Assembly: GCA_037138055.1 (NCBI GenBank) | Contig: JBAXJB010000009.1 | Location: 1-52,326, forward strand | Direction: 5' to 3' | Source of the DNA: CAITNM01 sp037138055 | Lineage (GTDB): Bacteria > Pseudomonadota > Alphaproteobacteria > Paracaedibacterales > CAITNM01 | Length of the DNA: 52,326 bases | Part shown: one piece after another, positions 16,232-24,343 of the stretch | Layout of the letters: each line of letters starts with the position of its first letter | How positions within the stretch are numbered: position 1 is the stretch's first letter | Notes under the pieces: model-generated | The model's database searches: none | Told to the model about the DNA's origin: nothing | What the model saw: only the letters and a program-made list of their open reading frames with translations | Translations under genes and position numbers: made by a program

Positions 16232-18124
16232 GCTTTTTAGCAGTTCTTTAGGTATTGGCATAAATCTGCATAAACCATTTTTTACAGCAAGTTGCATTTT
16301 CTCTAATGACTGTTTCTTCTCAATTCCCAAAGTTAATCCAGATAGCCCTTTGAACCAAAGCCCAACAGGATGTCCTGGAACAGCTTCTAAAACGATATTG
16401 GCCATGTCTGCAGTTTCTTTCATGTTTTCCATTTTATCAAAACATAAATTTAAAAATCCTATAGCCATATCTGCACGCTCTGGAAAATTAGTAACATGCG
16501 CGACAACCACTGCTTTAAATATCCTAAAGAACTCGGAATTTTTTAAGATATTCACTTTGGGCAAACTAACGTATGTATTGCATAGGTTAATAATATGCAC
16601 AGAACTAACAACGTTCCGTTTTTGATATGAATCTAAATAATCTTGCATCAAGCAAACAACTGATTTTTCGATACCAGGCAAATACTTATCATCTATAACT
16701 GTTGCAGAGCTTAGGCCATAAGAAAACTGTCCAATGATTCTATTAGAACATTTGTACGTACTAAATTTGTCATATGAATGTGCAGGGTGATTAAGGAACA
16801 TTGATACATCTTTTTCAAAAGACTGAATCGTTTTGTATCGATGTTGGTTAAGAACTAGCGAAGACCACAGCTCTGTGCAAGAAAATACCGTTAAAAATAG
16901 CCCGCATCCAAGAAAAACAAAACGTGGCACTTTAAAACTATAACTAACTTTTTCTTTCATCAATGACATAGCAAGGAGCGAAAAAATTAAAACTGGAGGA
17001 GTTTGAAACCAAGCACTTAAAAGGATTAAATAACTAACAACAAAAAACCTTGCTGACCAATCACTTAGATCAATGTTTTCTACCCACTTGTAAATAATGG
17101 TCAATAAAAGCCCAACTCCCACAAATCCAGAGGAAACTAACGTTTCTAGAATTAAGTTATGGCTGTGCAAAAGATTTCGCTCCAAAAATTCCCAATTGGG
17201 CTTAAAGTTTTCATCAGCATACATGCTAAAATTTTCAAGCCTAAAAAGATTTAAAACTGGAAATTCCTGATAACTTCCCCATCCATATCCAAATAAAAGA
17301 TGAAAAAATTTTGAAAAACTGAAATTATCAAAATAGTGCGATACAGAAGCAATACCAAGCAAAGTTCTGCTTCGTAATTCTGTAGGTAAAGCTGGTAAAA
17401 ATAAATATGACAACAAAATCATTATTGCTATAAAACAGAGACCGCCAACTATGTACAAACCGTCGCTTCTTGGTAAAAATTTCACGCACTTCTTGCTAAT
17501 AGGCAACAAAAGAACAAAAACAAGAGCAAATAAACACCCTACGGTTGCCGCTTCGTTAGTGAATAAAAACAATAAATAATAGAACACTGTAGCGTAAGCT
17601 ATATCCCACACACGCTTAAAGGAAATTAGAGATTTTCTGAAGTCCGCATACATGGGCAAACTTGCCAATAGTGCAAATGCTCCAATATCAAGAAACACAT
17701 ACGTTTTTATACTTAAAAGTCCATAGTACCCCACAATAGTTAATACACCATACGCTAATGGAATTAACCAAAGCGGAGCGTTTTTTGTGCTAGAGTGTTT
17801 TCCAAGAATTAACAAAATAGCCATGGATAGAAATGTTGCTGTACCTTCGCGTATTTCATTAATGCCACCTAATGTGGTTAAGCCATTTTGAAAAATTCCT
17901 AAAACGCTAAAGGCTGCCAATAAAAAGAAGCCGCTAGCGAGAACTGGAACTTTTAATTTTTCGTTTTTTCCAAATCCCAAGAATAACGCATATAGCCCTG
18001 CTACAAACCACAAGCCAAAAAAGGCAAAATCTGATTCTTGAAAAGCACCAAAAGGCCAAATTACCGGGACAAAAGGCAAAAAAACCAAAAGATAAAAATA
18101 TGTATTTGTAAAAGGCAATGTCAT
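16217..18124 (-). CDS. O-antigen ligase/polymerase-like multi-span membrane protein
   Basis: This 635-residue protein has about ten to twelve hydrophobic helices in its first 430 residues and a soluble C-terminal part with helical repeats resembling TPRs. The periplasmic loop with LERNLLHSHNLILETLVSSG matches the Wzy_C/O-antigen ligase signature, where a histidine and neighbouring residues are functional. Members join or polymerise glycans (lipopolysaccharide O-antigen, WaaL; protein O-glycosylation, PglL). It has no other glycan genes beside it, so the substrate is open. The start ATG has only a weak ribosome site. Confidence 0.75.
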   Translation of the reverse strand: MTLPFTNTYFYLLVFLPFVPVIWPFGAFQESDFAFFGLWFVAGLYALFLGFGKNEKLKVPVLASGFFLLAAFSVLGIFQNGLTTLGGINEIREGTATFLSMAILLILGKHSSTKNAPLWLIPLAYGVLTIVGYYGLLSIKTYVFLDIGAFALLASLPMYADFRKSLISFKRVWDIAYATVFYYLLFLFTNEAATVGCLFALVFVLLLPISKKCVKFLPRSDGLYIVGGLCFIAIMILLSYLFLPALPTELRSRTLLGIASVSHYFDNFSFSKFFHLLFGYGWGSYQEFPVLNLFRLENFSMYADENFKPNWEFLERNLLHSHNLILETLVSSGFVGVGLLLTIIYKWVENIDLSDWSARFFVVSYLILLSAWFQTPPVLIFSLLAMSLMKEKVSYSFKVPRFVFLGCGLFLTVFSCTELWSSLVLNQHRYKTIQSFEKDVSMFLNHPAHSYDKFSTYKCSNRIIGQFSYGLSSATVIDDKYLPGIEKSVVCLMQDYLDSYQKRNVVSSVHIINLCNTYVSLPKVNILKNSEFFRIFKAVVVAHVTNFPERADMAIGFLNLCFDKMENMKETADMANIVLEAVPGHPVGLWFKGLSGLTLGIEKKQSLEKMQLAVKNGLCRFMPIPKELLKSLGVK

Positions 18125-18284
18125 TGGTTAACCCATATTAATAGATTATTAAAGCAAAACTTAATTTGTTGCATGTGGGATACATCTGTGGATTATACAG
18201 AAAAATTGAAGCAAAAAAACAAAAGATTTTGCAGAGTTAGTATATATTTTAGATTGTAATAATATATTTTTTAAGAGGATACCT

Positions 18285-19466
18285 ATGTTTAAACAATTTA
18301 AGGCAGTAAAGGCGCTCGCGCTTGTTGCTGTATGTATAGGAAGCGGACAATTGTCTGCTGTGGTTTCGGGGGGCTCTACTTCTGGAGGCTCTACTTCATC
18401 ATCAGGCGGAGCCGGTGTTTATGGCGCTTCTGGTTACTATGCTTATGACTCTGTCGCAACAACACCTTCTGCTGTTGTTACAGAAGCTTCTATCATGGCA
18501 ATTAAAGTATCAAAAATTATGGGCTTAGTTGGCGCAGTAACTGCTGAAGCAGCAGAAGCAATGCGCGGAAGTGATTCAAGCGCAGCTACTTCAGGTACTG
18601 ATGCAGGCGTAAAAATTGCTGGTTCAACAGGTTCTGCTCACCGTGCATCTACATGGCTACGTGCAAGCATGGGCTTTATTGACAACGCAACAACAGATCA
18701 ACAATGGAACGGTAAATCATACCTAACTATGGTTGGAGCTGACTATAAGTTCAATAACATGTTCTGCGCTGGTTTAGGCTTAAGCTATTCTCACCTTGAT
18801 GCAAGAACTGAGTTTAACAAAGGTACTATGAAGCAAGATACATTAGGCGTTAACCCTTATTTGATCATTGTTCCACACAAGAACTTTAATGTTGAATTTG
18901 TTGGTGGATGGAGCACAACAAGAGGTAAAGATGATCGTCGTTGGGTTGTAACTCAAAACTCTGGTGCGGGTATCAATAATATTGATAACAAATTTACTTG
19001 TGCGCCAAAGTCACAGGCAATGTTTGGTGGTGTGTTTGCTAACTTTGTAAACAAAGTGAATAAAGCATCTTTCAGTTTGCAAGTTGGTTACTTAATGATG
19101 CAAAGCAAAATGGACAAGTTTAGCGAGAAATCAGCAGATGCTGCATATGCTGCAAACGCTAAAAATGTTCCATCTAACACTTTCAAAGCACAAACAGCTG
19201 TAGCGAAAATATTAGTTGGCTATCAGATGACTCCTAGCGTTATGCCTTTCGTAAACATTCATGGTCAATATGACGTGAAAGAAAACAAAGGTGTTACATA
19301 CGAAAAAGGTAAAAAGTACAATATAAACCGCTCAGCATTTGGTGGTGGTACTGGTTTCCAAGTGAAAAATGACGATCAATTATCAGGAAGTCTACAATTC
19401 GATTACACAAAGCGTGGTCAATTGTCTACTTACGTAACTGGTCTTCGTGTTCACTACGGTTTCTAG
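18285..19466 (+). CDS. Outer-membrane protein with autotransporter-type beta-barrel
   Basis: This 393-residue protein has a signal peptide (MFKQFKAVKALALVAVCIGS then GQLSA) followed by a Gly/Ser-rich linker. From about residue 120 it shows alternating beta-strands typical of an autotransporter barrel (for example FCAGLGLSYSHLDARTEF, GVNPYLIIV, VEFVGGWSTTRG, AKILVGYQMTPSVMPFVNIH) and ends in phenylalanine, as outer-membrane barrels do. The passenger region is very short, so it is more a barrel protein than a secreting autotransporter. A strong AAGAGG ribosome site precedes the ATG. An intrinsic terminator follows immediately and overlaps the next gene. Confidence 0.8.
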   Translation: MFKQFKAVKALALVAVCIGSGQLSAVVSGGSTSGGSTSSSGGAGVYGASGYYAYDSVATTPSAVVTEASIMAIKVSKIMGLVGAVTAEAAEAMRGSDSSAATSGTDAGVKIAGSTGSAHRASTWLRASMGFIDNATTDQQWNGKSYLTMVGADYKFNNMFCAGLGLSYSHLDARTEFNKGTMKQDTLGVNPYLIIVPHKNFNVEFVGGWSTTRGKDDRRWVVTQNSGAGINNIDNKFTCAPKSQAMFGGVFANFVNKVNKASFSLQVGYLMMQSKMDKFSEKSADAAYAANAKNVPSNTFKAQTAVAKILVGYQMTPSVMPFVNIHGQYDVKENKGVTYEKGKKYNINRSAFGGGTGFQVKNDDQLSGSLQFDYTKRGQLSTYVTGLRVHYGF

Positions 19467-20281
19467 TGATTTTAGAAAGACTAAAAAAGGCGGTGGCTTT
19501 CACCGCCTTTTTTTTATTTGGTTGCAGTAGTGATCAAGCACGTATTGATAAGGCTTTTGATCTCGCTCAACAAAACAACTATAAGCAAAAAATTATCAAA
19601 TCTTCGCTATTCCCCATTCAAATTTTTTATCAAGAAAATAATTCTAAACACGCTGTTATTTATCTGGAAGGTGACGGCCTAGTCATCAATAAATATGGAG
19701 AGGTAGCATTAGACCCTACTCCAACAGATCCTATGGCATTAAGGCTAGCTTCTGTTGATAAACGACATGTCACAAAAATTGTGATTAATAGACCCTTCCA
19801 CTATATAAAAAGTAAACATTCTAATTCCAGATATTGGACAACCTCACGTTATGCGCCCGAAGTAATTCAGTCAATTCTTGAAGTCATAAAAAATTGTCAG
19901 AAAGAGTTTCATTTTAAAACAATTGAAATTGTTGCATATTCAGGGGGAGCATCGGTCGCATTATTGTTGGCACCACATTTAGAGAACATAGAACAAATTA
20001 CTTCTTTTGCAGGAAATTTAGATCACAAGGGCTGGACAAGCTATCATAACGCAGGACCTCTTTTTGAATCTCTTGACCCCTTAAAAAACAAAGCTGTTCT
20101 TGGACACATTCCGCAAGTTCACTTTCTTGGTACAATCGATGAAAATACAACCATTGATTTAGGCAAACAGTACAAACAACAGATTGATACAGACAAAGTG
20201 ACTATTGTGACTGTTGAAGGATTTGACCACGATAGTAATTGGCCTAGTGTTTGGCAAGAACAACTGATGAAATTAAAGTAG
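19466..20281 (+). CDS. Lipoprotein with alpha/beta-hydrolase fold
   Basis: This 271-residue protein starts with a GTG that shares its G with the preceding TAG; an alternative GTG start is at 19493. The signal peptide ends in a lipobox-like LFGC, so the mature protein would be lipid-anchored. It then has KHAVIYLEGDGL (strand and oxyanion-type loop), SRYWTTSRYAPEV, the nucleophile elbow VAYSGGAS (serine), ITSFAGNLDHKGWTSYH, and a late histidine in EGFDHDSNW. It probably acts as an esterase or lipase in the envelope; the substrate is unknown. Its first 17 codons contain a rho-independent terminator hairpin. Confidence 0.72.
   Translation: MILERLKKAVAFTAFFLFGCSSDQARIDKAFDLAQQNNYKQKIIKSSLFPIQIFYQENNSKHAVIYLEGDGLVINKYGEVALDPTPTDPMALRLASVDKRHVTKIVINRPFHYIKSKHSNSRYWTTSRYAPEVIQSILEVIKNCQKEFHFKTIEIVAYSGGASVALLLAPHLENIEQITSFAGNLDHKGWTSYHNAGPLFESLDPLKNKAVLGHIPQVHFLGTIDENTTIDLGKQYKQQIDTDKVTIVTVEGFDHDSNWPSVWQEQLMKLK
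19483..19515 (+). terminator. Rho-independent terminator inside the lipoprotein signal-peptide codons
   Basis: The inverted repeat AAGGCGGTG-GCTTT-CACCGCCTT is followed by a T run. It lies 17 bp after the stop of the outer-membrane-protein gene and within codons 6-17 of the following lipoprotein gene. Confidence 0.85.
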
Positions 20282-20335
20282 CAGCTCTCATCAAAAACGA
20301 TTAGAATAACACCAATACTACAAAAATGAATAATT

Positions 20336-21151
20336 ATGATCGTTTCTTGCCCTAGATGTCGCAAGCAGTATCGACTTGACGTTAGTCGGTTGAATTACAC
20401 TCATCTACCTGATAACAGTGGTCAAGGTGTTCAGTTAGCTTGTTCTAATTGTCATGAACAGTGGTGGGAACTAAAAAAGGAGTCGGTAAACAAGAATCAA
20501 GCAGAATATAAGTTTGCTGTTCCAGAACAACCCTTTAGAAATCTAACAGACCTATCTTTATTGTATCAAAGGCAATCGACTGGTTATGCTTATAGGCCTG
20601 CACAGGAATCAGATATATCACAAGCGAGGACTGATGCTTACACATATTCTCAGCAGCAAGCGGCTCAAAAAGAAATTATAAAGCCTAAAAAATGGAAATT
20701 TTTTATTCGAATCACTCTGTGGAGCCTACTCATTTTAGCTGGAACAGTTAGTTTGGCACTAGTAGCGATGCACTATAACCCGGCATTATCATTTCTTCCC
20801 ACAGCAGATAATACATCGCCCTCTATTGCACCAGAAGAAGTTAGCGTTGAAAATATCCAATTTGATGTTAAGCCTTTAGATGAAGAACATCAAAGAATTA
20901 TTGTTGTTGGAAATGTTAAAAATTCTGGACTGCTAACCGTACCATTAAATAACATCCAGATTACCGCCTGGGGCACATGCCAAGAAGGACAATCTGCTAA
21001 TGAACAAGGACTGTGTGAAATTCGCGTTTGGCCTTACAAATGGAAACAGGATTTACTACAGCCAGGAGAACAGCTAACCTTCAAGAGTGCCGCTAAAATT
21101 CCAGCTAATTTACAAGTCGATCAGGTTCATGTTGATGTCGCAACAAACTAA
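20336..21151 (+). CDS. Zinc-ribbon (MJ0042-type) single-span membrane protein
   Basis: This 271-residue protein begins with the zinc ribbon IVSCPRCRKQYRLD ... LACSNCHEQWW (two CxxC pairs), common in alphaproteobacterial proteins of unknown role. A single transmembrane helix (LWSLLILAGTVSLALVAMHY) follows around residue 135. The C-terminal part is a beta-rich DUF3426-like domain (IIVVGNVKNSGLLTVPLNNI). The zinc ribbon is cytosolic and the rest is presumably periplasmic. It overlaps the next gene by 17 bp, so the two are probably cotranslated. Function is unknown. Confidence 0.8.
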   Translation: MIVSCPRCRKQYRLDVSRLNYTHLPDNSGQGVQLACSNCHEQWWELKKESVNKNQAEYKFAVPEQPFRNLTDLSLLYQRQSTGYAYRPAQESDISQARTDAYTYSQQQAAQKEIIKPKKWKFFIRITLWSLLILAGTVSLALVAMHYNPALSFLPTADNTSPSIAPEEVSVENIQFDVKPLDEEHQRIIVVGNVKNSGLLTVPLNNIQITAWGTCQEGQSANEQGLCEIRVWPYKWKQDLLQPGEQLTFKSAAKIPANLQVDQVHVDVATN

Positions 21152-22034
21152 AAAAACAATTTTAGTCGGGTCTGTAAAAAGCAGAGCCCAGAAATTACTT
21201 CTTAAAAATAAACAAGCGCTTAGGACGTATTGGCCTATTTTACTTTTGGCCCAGCTCCCTGCTTTAATCATTTGTTTAATTTTACCATTTAAACAAACGG
21301 CGACAACTCTTGATAAAAAAAACAATACTGACACCAGTAAACAGCTTGTTACTCATATAAAAAATATTGAGCATCGTTTTAATGAGCTAAATCAGCGATT
21401 TGTGGCCTTGCAAATTCAACACGCAAAATTTATCAAAGCCTCAATATTATTGACAGCAACTGTGCAACAAGGTAGCTCACCATCTGTAAATCTGTTCAAA
21501 AAAACTACTCTTGATACTCTTGATCGTATTGGGGAAAAAATCAGACTAAATGAACCATTTTCTGGGTTGCTTACAAGTCTGCCTCAAGAATGCTCATCAT
21601 TTTCCGGGTATAAAACATTGAAACAATTTTCCGTCCGTCTTCCGCTAAATCATCAACAACTCAAAAAAGCGTTTGATGATATTCAAAAACACTACACTCC
21701 GCCAAAAATAAAAAGTAACCTTCCAAGATGGTTAGAAAAAATTGCTTCGCTTTTCCAAGGCAATATTAAAATAGAAAAAGCAAATCAAAATAACGAAGAT
21801 CCCTTTCAATTAATCGTAAATGCTCTTGATGGCCAAGACTTAAAGTTGGCCTACTCTCAAGCAAAATCCATAAAGAACCAATCAGTAGAATTGTGGGCAA
21901 AACATGTAGCTGAACGCTTATCACTTGAAGAAGATTATTCTTCATTTGCCGAAAAGGTGCAGAATTGGGTTCAGCAGCCCCCTATAGAGAATAAAATAGC
22001 GCCAATTAAAACAACACAGGAGAATATCCCTTAA
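21135..22034 (+). CDS. Mitofilin/HemX-like membrane protein of the hemY locus
   Basis: This 299-residue protein has one N-terminal transmembrane helix (YWPILLLAQLPALIICLILP) and a long Lys/Gln-rich coiled-coil region, with a helical C-terminal part. The ATG at 21135 is preferred because an AGG lies 9 bp upstream; starts at 21129 or 21087 are possible. In many alphaproteobacteria the gene before hemY encodes such a mitofilin-related (COG4223-like) protein, which fits here. The family has been proposed to shape membranes; that is family knowledge and not visible in this sequence. Its stop overlaps the hemY ATG by one base. Confidence 0.6.
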   Translation: MSQQTKKTILVGSVKSRAQKLLLKNKQALRTYWPILLLAQLPALIICLILPFKQTATTLDKKNNTDTSKQLVTHIKNIEHRFNELNQRFVALQIQHAKFIKASILLTATVQQGSSPSVNLFKKTTLDTLDRIGEKIRLNEPFSGLLTSLPQECSSFSGYKTLKQFSVRLPLNHQQLKKAFDDIQKHYTPPKIKSNLPRWLEKIASLFQGNIKIEKANQNNEDPFQLIVNALDGQDLKLAYSQAKSIKNQSVELWAKHVAERLSLEEDYSSFAEKVQNWVQQPPIENKIAPIKTTQENIP

Positions 22035-23380
22035 TGGCACTTATCAAAGGCTTACGCTTTTTCATCGCTCTTAGTGTGCTTTGCGTTATAGGCATTTTAA
22101 TTACTAGCTATCCTGGTGAAGTAAAATTCAGTTGGTTTGATTATTCTGTTTCATTACCAATAGGGTTGTTTTTAGCTTGCCTAGTTATTGTTTTTGCCAT
22201 TATCGCTTCGCTTTATAATTTTTGGAAATGGCTATGGAATCTGCCTCAAAACTATTTAATTTACCTTCAAAAAAAGCGCACCCAAAGAGGGAATAATCTT
22301 TTAATTGATGGACTTAGCGCAATTGCGGCAGGGCAAAATCAAGAAGCAAAAGAGGTTATTGCTGTAGCTTGTGAGCTTTTACCAGACAATCCACTTACTC
22401 AATTTATTGCTGCACAAGCCTCATACATGACTGGAGATACGGAGACCGCCACTCGGCAGTATATGTCTATGCAAAAAGATAGACGAACAAGCTTTCTTGG
22501 ACTCCGTGGGCTAATTTTGCAAGCTAAAGATAAAGAAGATAATAAACTTGCTCAAGAATACATCAGTAAGGCTCTTTCAATTAGGCCAGACTCTCCATGG
22601 CTACAAGACGAATACCTTTTAAATACCATTCACTTAGCACAAAAAGGAATTTTTCCAAAAGCAGAAAAAAATAAACTTACGAAGTATGTATCTAAAGCTC
22701 AGTGGTCTCGTCATCAGGCAATGCTAAACTGGTTACATTTACAAAATAAAAACTCTTTAACCAGCAGCGAAAAAGAAAAATTACATTTAAAGATTTTTGA
22801 TTTGGCTCCTGATTGGACTGAGAATGTTAAACAGCTAGTAGAATACTACATTCACCATCAATCATTTTCAAAAGCACAAAAATTACTGATTGATGCTTTT
22901 AAGCAGCATCCTCATCGTACCCTTGGCTTGTTATGGGATTCAGTTTTTCATGAAATGGAAGCTATCGATCGATATAGAGCAATGGAAAAACTTGTAGCAT
23001 CTCAAGAAAACCATCCCGAAAGTCAATTTTGTTTGGCTTCTAGCGCTATTAAAGCCCAATTATGGGGCCAAGCTAAAGAGCACTTGGATAATTTATTAAC
23101 CCATGGTTACACACGAACTGGATGCAATCTTATGGCAGAGCTAATGGAGCTTCAGCATCCAACTCAATTTGATTTAGCACGCGAATGGCTACATAAAGCT
23201 GCCCAAATTTCATCCGATTATGAATGGCAATGTAACTCTTGCCACAATCATTTTGATAAGTGGCAACTTGTTTGTGGTAATTGCTCATCAATTGACCAAA
23301 TTTATTGGCAGGAAACTTCTTCCCCTCAACGACAGGTTAAGGGCGACATAGAAACAACACGGATTTGTCAGGTAGTTTAG
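22034..23380 (+). CDS. hemY: HemY-like TPR membrane protein with C-terminal zinc ribbon
   Basis: This 448-residue protein has two N-terminal transmembrane helices (LRFFIALSVLCVIGILITSY and IGLFLACLVIVFAIIA) and the HemY_N pattern, followed by several tetratricopeptide repeats. It ends with a rubredoxin-type ribbon, WQCNSCHNHFDKWQLVCGNC, as seen in alphaproteobacterial HemY. Despite the name it is not a protoporphyrinogen oxidase. It is thought to help assemble or regulate tetrapyrrole enzymes; its biochemical role is uncertain. It is the last gene of the zinc-ribbon/mitofilin-like/hemY run and overlaps the convergent unknown gene by 4 bp. Confidence 0.85.
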   Translation: MALIKGLRFFIALSVLCVIGILITSYPGEVKFSWFDYSVSLPIGLFLACLVIVFAIIASLYNFWKWLWNLPQNYLIYLQKKRTQRGNNLLIDGLSAIAAGQNQEAKEVIAVACELLPDNPLTQFIAAQASYMTGDTETATRQYMSMQKDRRTSFLGLRGLILQAKDKEDNKLAQEYISKALSIRPDSPWLQDEYLLNTIHLAQKGIFPKAEKNKLTKYVSKAQWSRHQAMLNWLHLQNKNSLTSSEKEKLHLKIFDLAPDWTENVKQLVEYYIHHQSFSKAQKLLIDAFKQHPHRTLGLLWDSVFHEMEAIDRYRAMEKLVASQENHPESQFCLASSAIKAQLWGQAKEHLDNLLTHGYTRTGCNLMAELMELQHPTQFDLAREWLHKAAQISSDYEWQCNSCHNHFDKWQLVCGNCSSIDQIYWQETSSPQRQVKGDIETTRICQVV

Positions 23381-23658
23381 ATTTCTTGCTTAAAGCTATC
23401 TAAAATTGCTAAATAAGAATCTTTACTCCCCTTTTTAAGGGCTATTTCATTTGATAAAATTTTTAAAAACTGCACAGGCTTTTGTTGGCGAATAGATTTG
23501 TTTAATAAAATTCTATGCCAAAAAACTGATTCAGAAGTTGCTTCTTGCTTATGAAGTCCCTTAATCAAAGAAAGATCAGGAAAAGAAGATTTTGGTTTTT
23601 CTTTTATTGGTTCTTTTTTTACGGGTGCTATTACTGCACCAAAGACATCTTTTTTCAT
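23377..23658 (-). CDS. Small hypothetical protein (93 aa)
   Basis: I do not recognise this protein. It is soluble and basic, with a Lys/Pro-rich N-terminus (APVKKEPIKEKPKSSFPDL) and a helical C-terminal half (FLKILSNEIALKKGSKDSYL). It has no signal peptide or membrane segment. It lies 17 bp downstream of the MlaC-like gene in the same direction, so it may be its operon partner. It converges on hemY with a 4-bp overlap, and the lack of any other gene in this strip supports it as real. Confidence 0.55.
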   Translation of the reverse strand: MKKDVFGAVIAPVKKEPIKEKPKSSFPDLSLIKGLHKQEATSESVFWHRILLNKSIRQQKPVQFLKILSNEIALKKGSKDSYLAILDSFKQEI

Positions 23659-23675
23659 GTATGAATTTCTTCAGA

Positions 23676-24293
23676 TTATTGCTTATTAATATAATCCATT
23701 AATGTGCCAGATCCAACAGCTGCTTCCATTTCTGATCTTAGTGTTATGATTTGGTTGATACCTTCTATCTCAACATAAAAAACTTTCTTACCATCAGTTA
23801 CCCAAATAATTTTTATCGAAGGAGATGAGCCTTTCTCAAATTGCGTTGTAACAGAAAAATCTTTATCATTTCCCTTTTTTTCTGCAATCAATTGACCCGA
23901 AATCTTTGCATTTACCATTGCCGATAGTTTTCCTTCTCCTGCGTAAAAGCGAATCAGGTATTGTTTTAAATATTCTCTTACTTTTTGCTTGTCTTCTTCC
24001 GATAAAGCCCTACGCTCTCCCCCCTCCTTGTTATTATAGCCAAGTCTTGAAAAAACAGCTTTTGTAATCCGTTCAATATCTAGGTATTTATTAATGCATT
24101 CACTTAACTGTTGACGTTTTATGTCATCAGATGCATTGCCTTGGTTAACTATTGCTAGAGCTTCGTCAACCAGCTTCTTAATAAAAGCAGAGGCTTCTTT
24201 TTCACCATTTACTGAAGTTTCGCAGGTGTCTTCACCTATAACAGGGAATATACACAAACAAATAAAAGAGATAACATACAACATCTTTTGCAT
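23676..24293 (-). CDS. MlaC/Ttg2D-family periplasmic phospholipid-binding protein
   Basis: This 205-residue exported protein begins with a signal peptide (MQKMLYVISFICLCIFPVIG). The ATG at 24293 was chosen because AAGGA lies 8 bp upstream; an upstream in-frame ATG at 24356 would run into the divergent lnt gene. MlaC features include a central ERITKAVFSRLGYNN segment followed by a QKVREYLKQYLIRFYAG stretch, then the beta-sheet part WVTDGKKVFYVEIEGINQI. MlaC ferries phospholipid between the outer and inner membrane; no mlaD, E, F or mlaA lies in the window. It is divergent from lnt with about 50 bp between starts. Confidence 0.8.
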   Translation of the reverse strand: MQKMLYVISFICLCIFPVIGEDTCETSVNGEKEASAFIKKLVDEALAIVNQGNASDDIKRQQLSECINKYLDIERITKAVFSRLGYNNKEGGERRALSEEDKQKVREYLKQYLIRFYAGEGKLSAMVNAKISGQLIAEKKGNDKDFSVTTQFEKGSSPSIKIIWVTDGKKVFYVEIEGINQIITLRSEMEAAVGSGTLMDYINKQ

Positions 24294-24343
24294 TTTAAAA
24301 TTCCTTTTAGGGGGAATACATTCTTTGATAGTATCATTAGAAG

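Noticed and set aside
18181..18200. DnaA-box-like TGTGGATTA upstream of the outer-membrane barrel gene
   Set aside because: One mismatch and a lone occurrence, far from the origin cluster.
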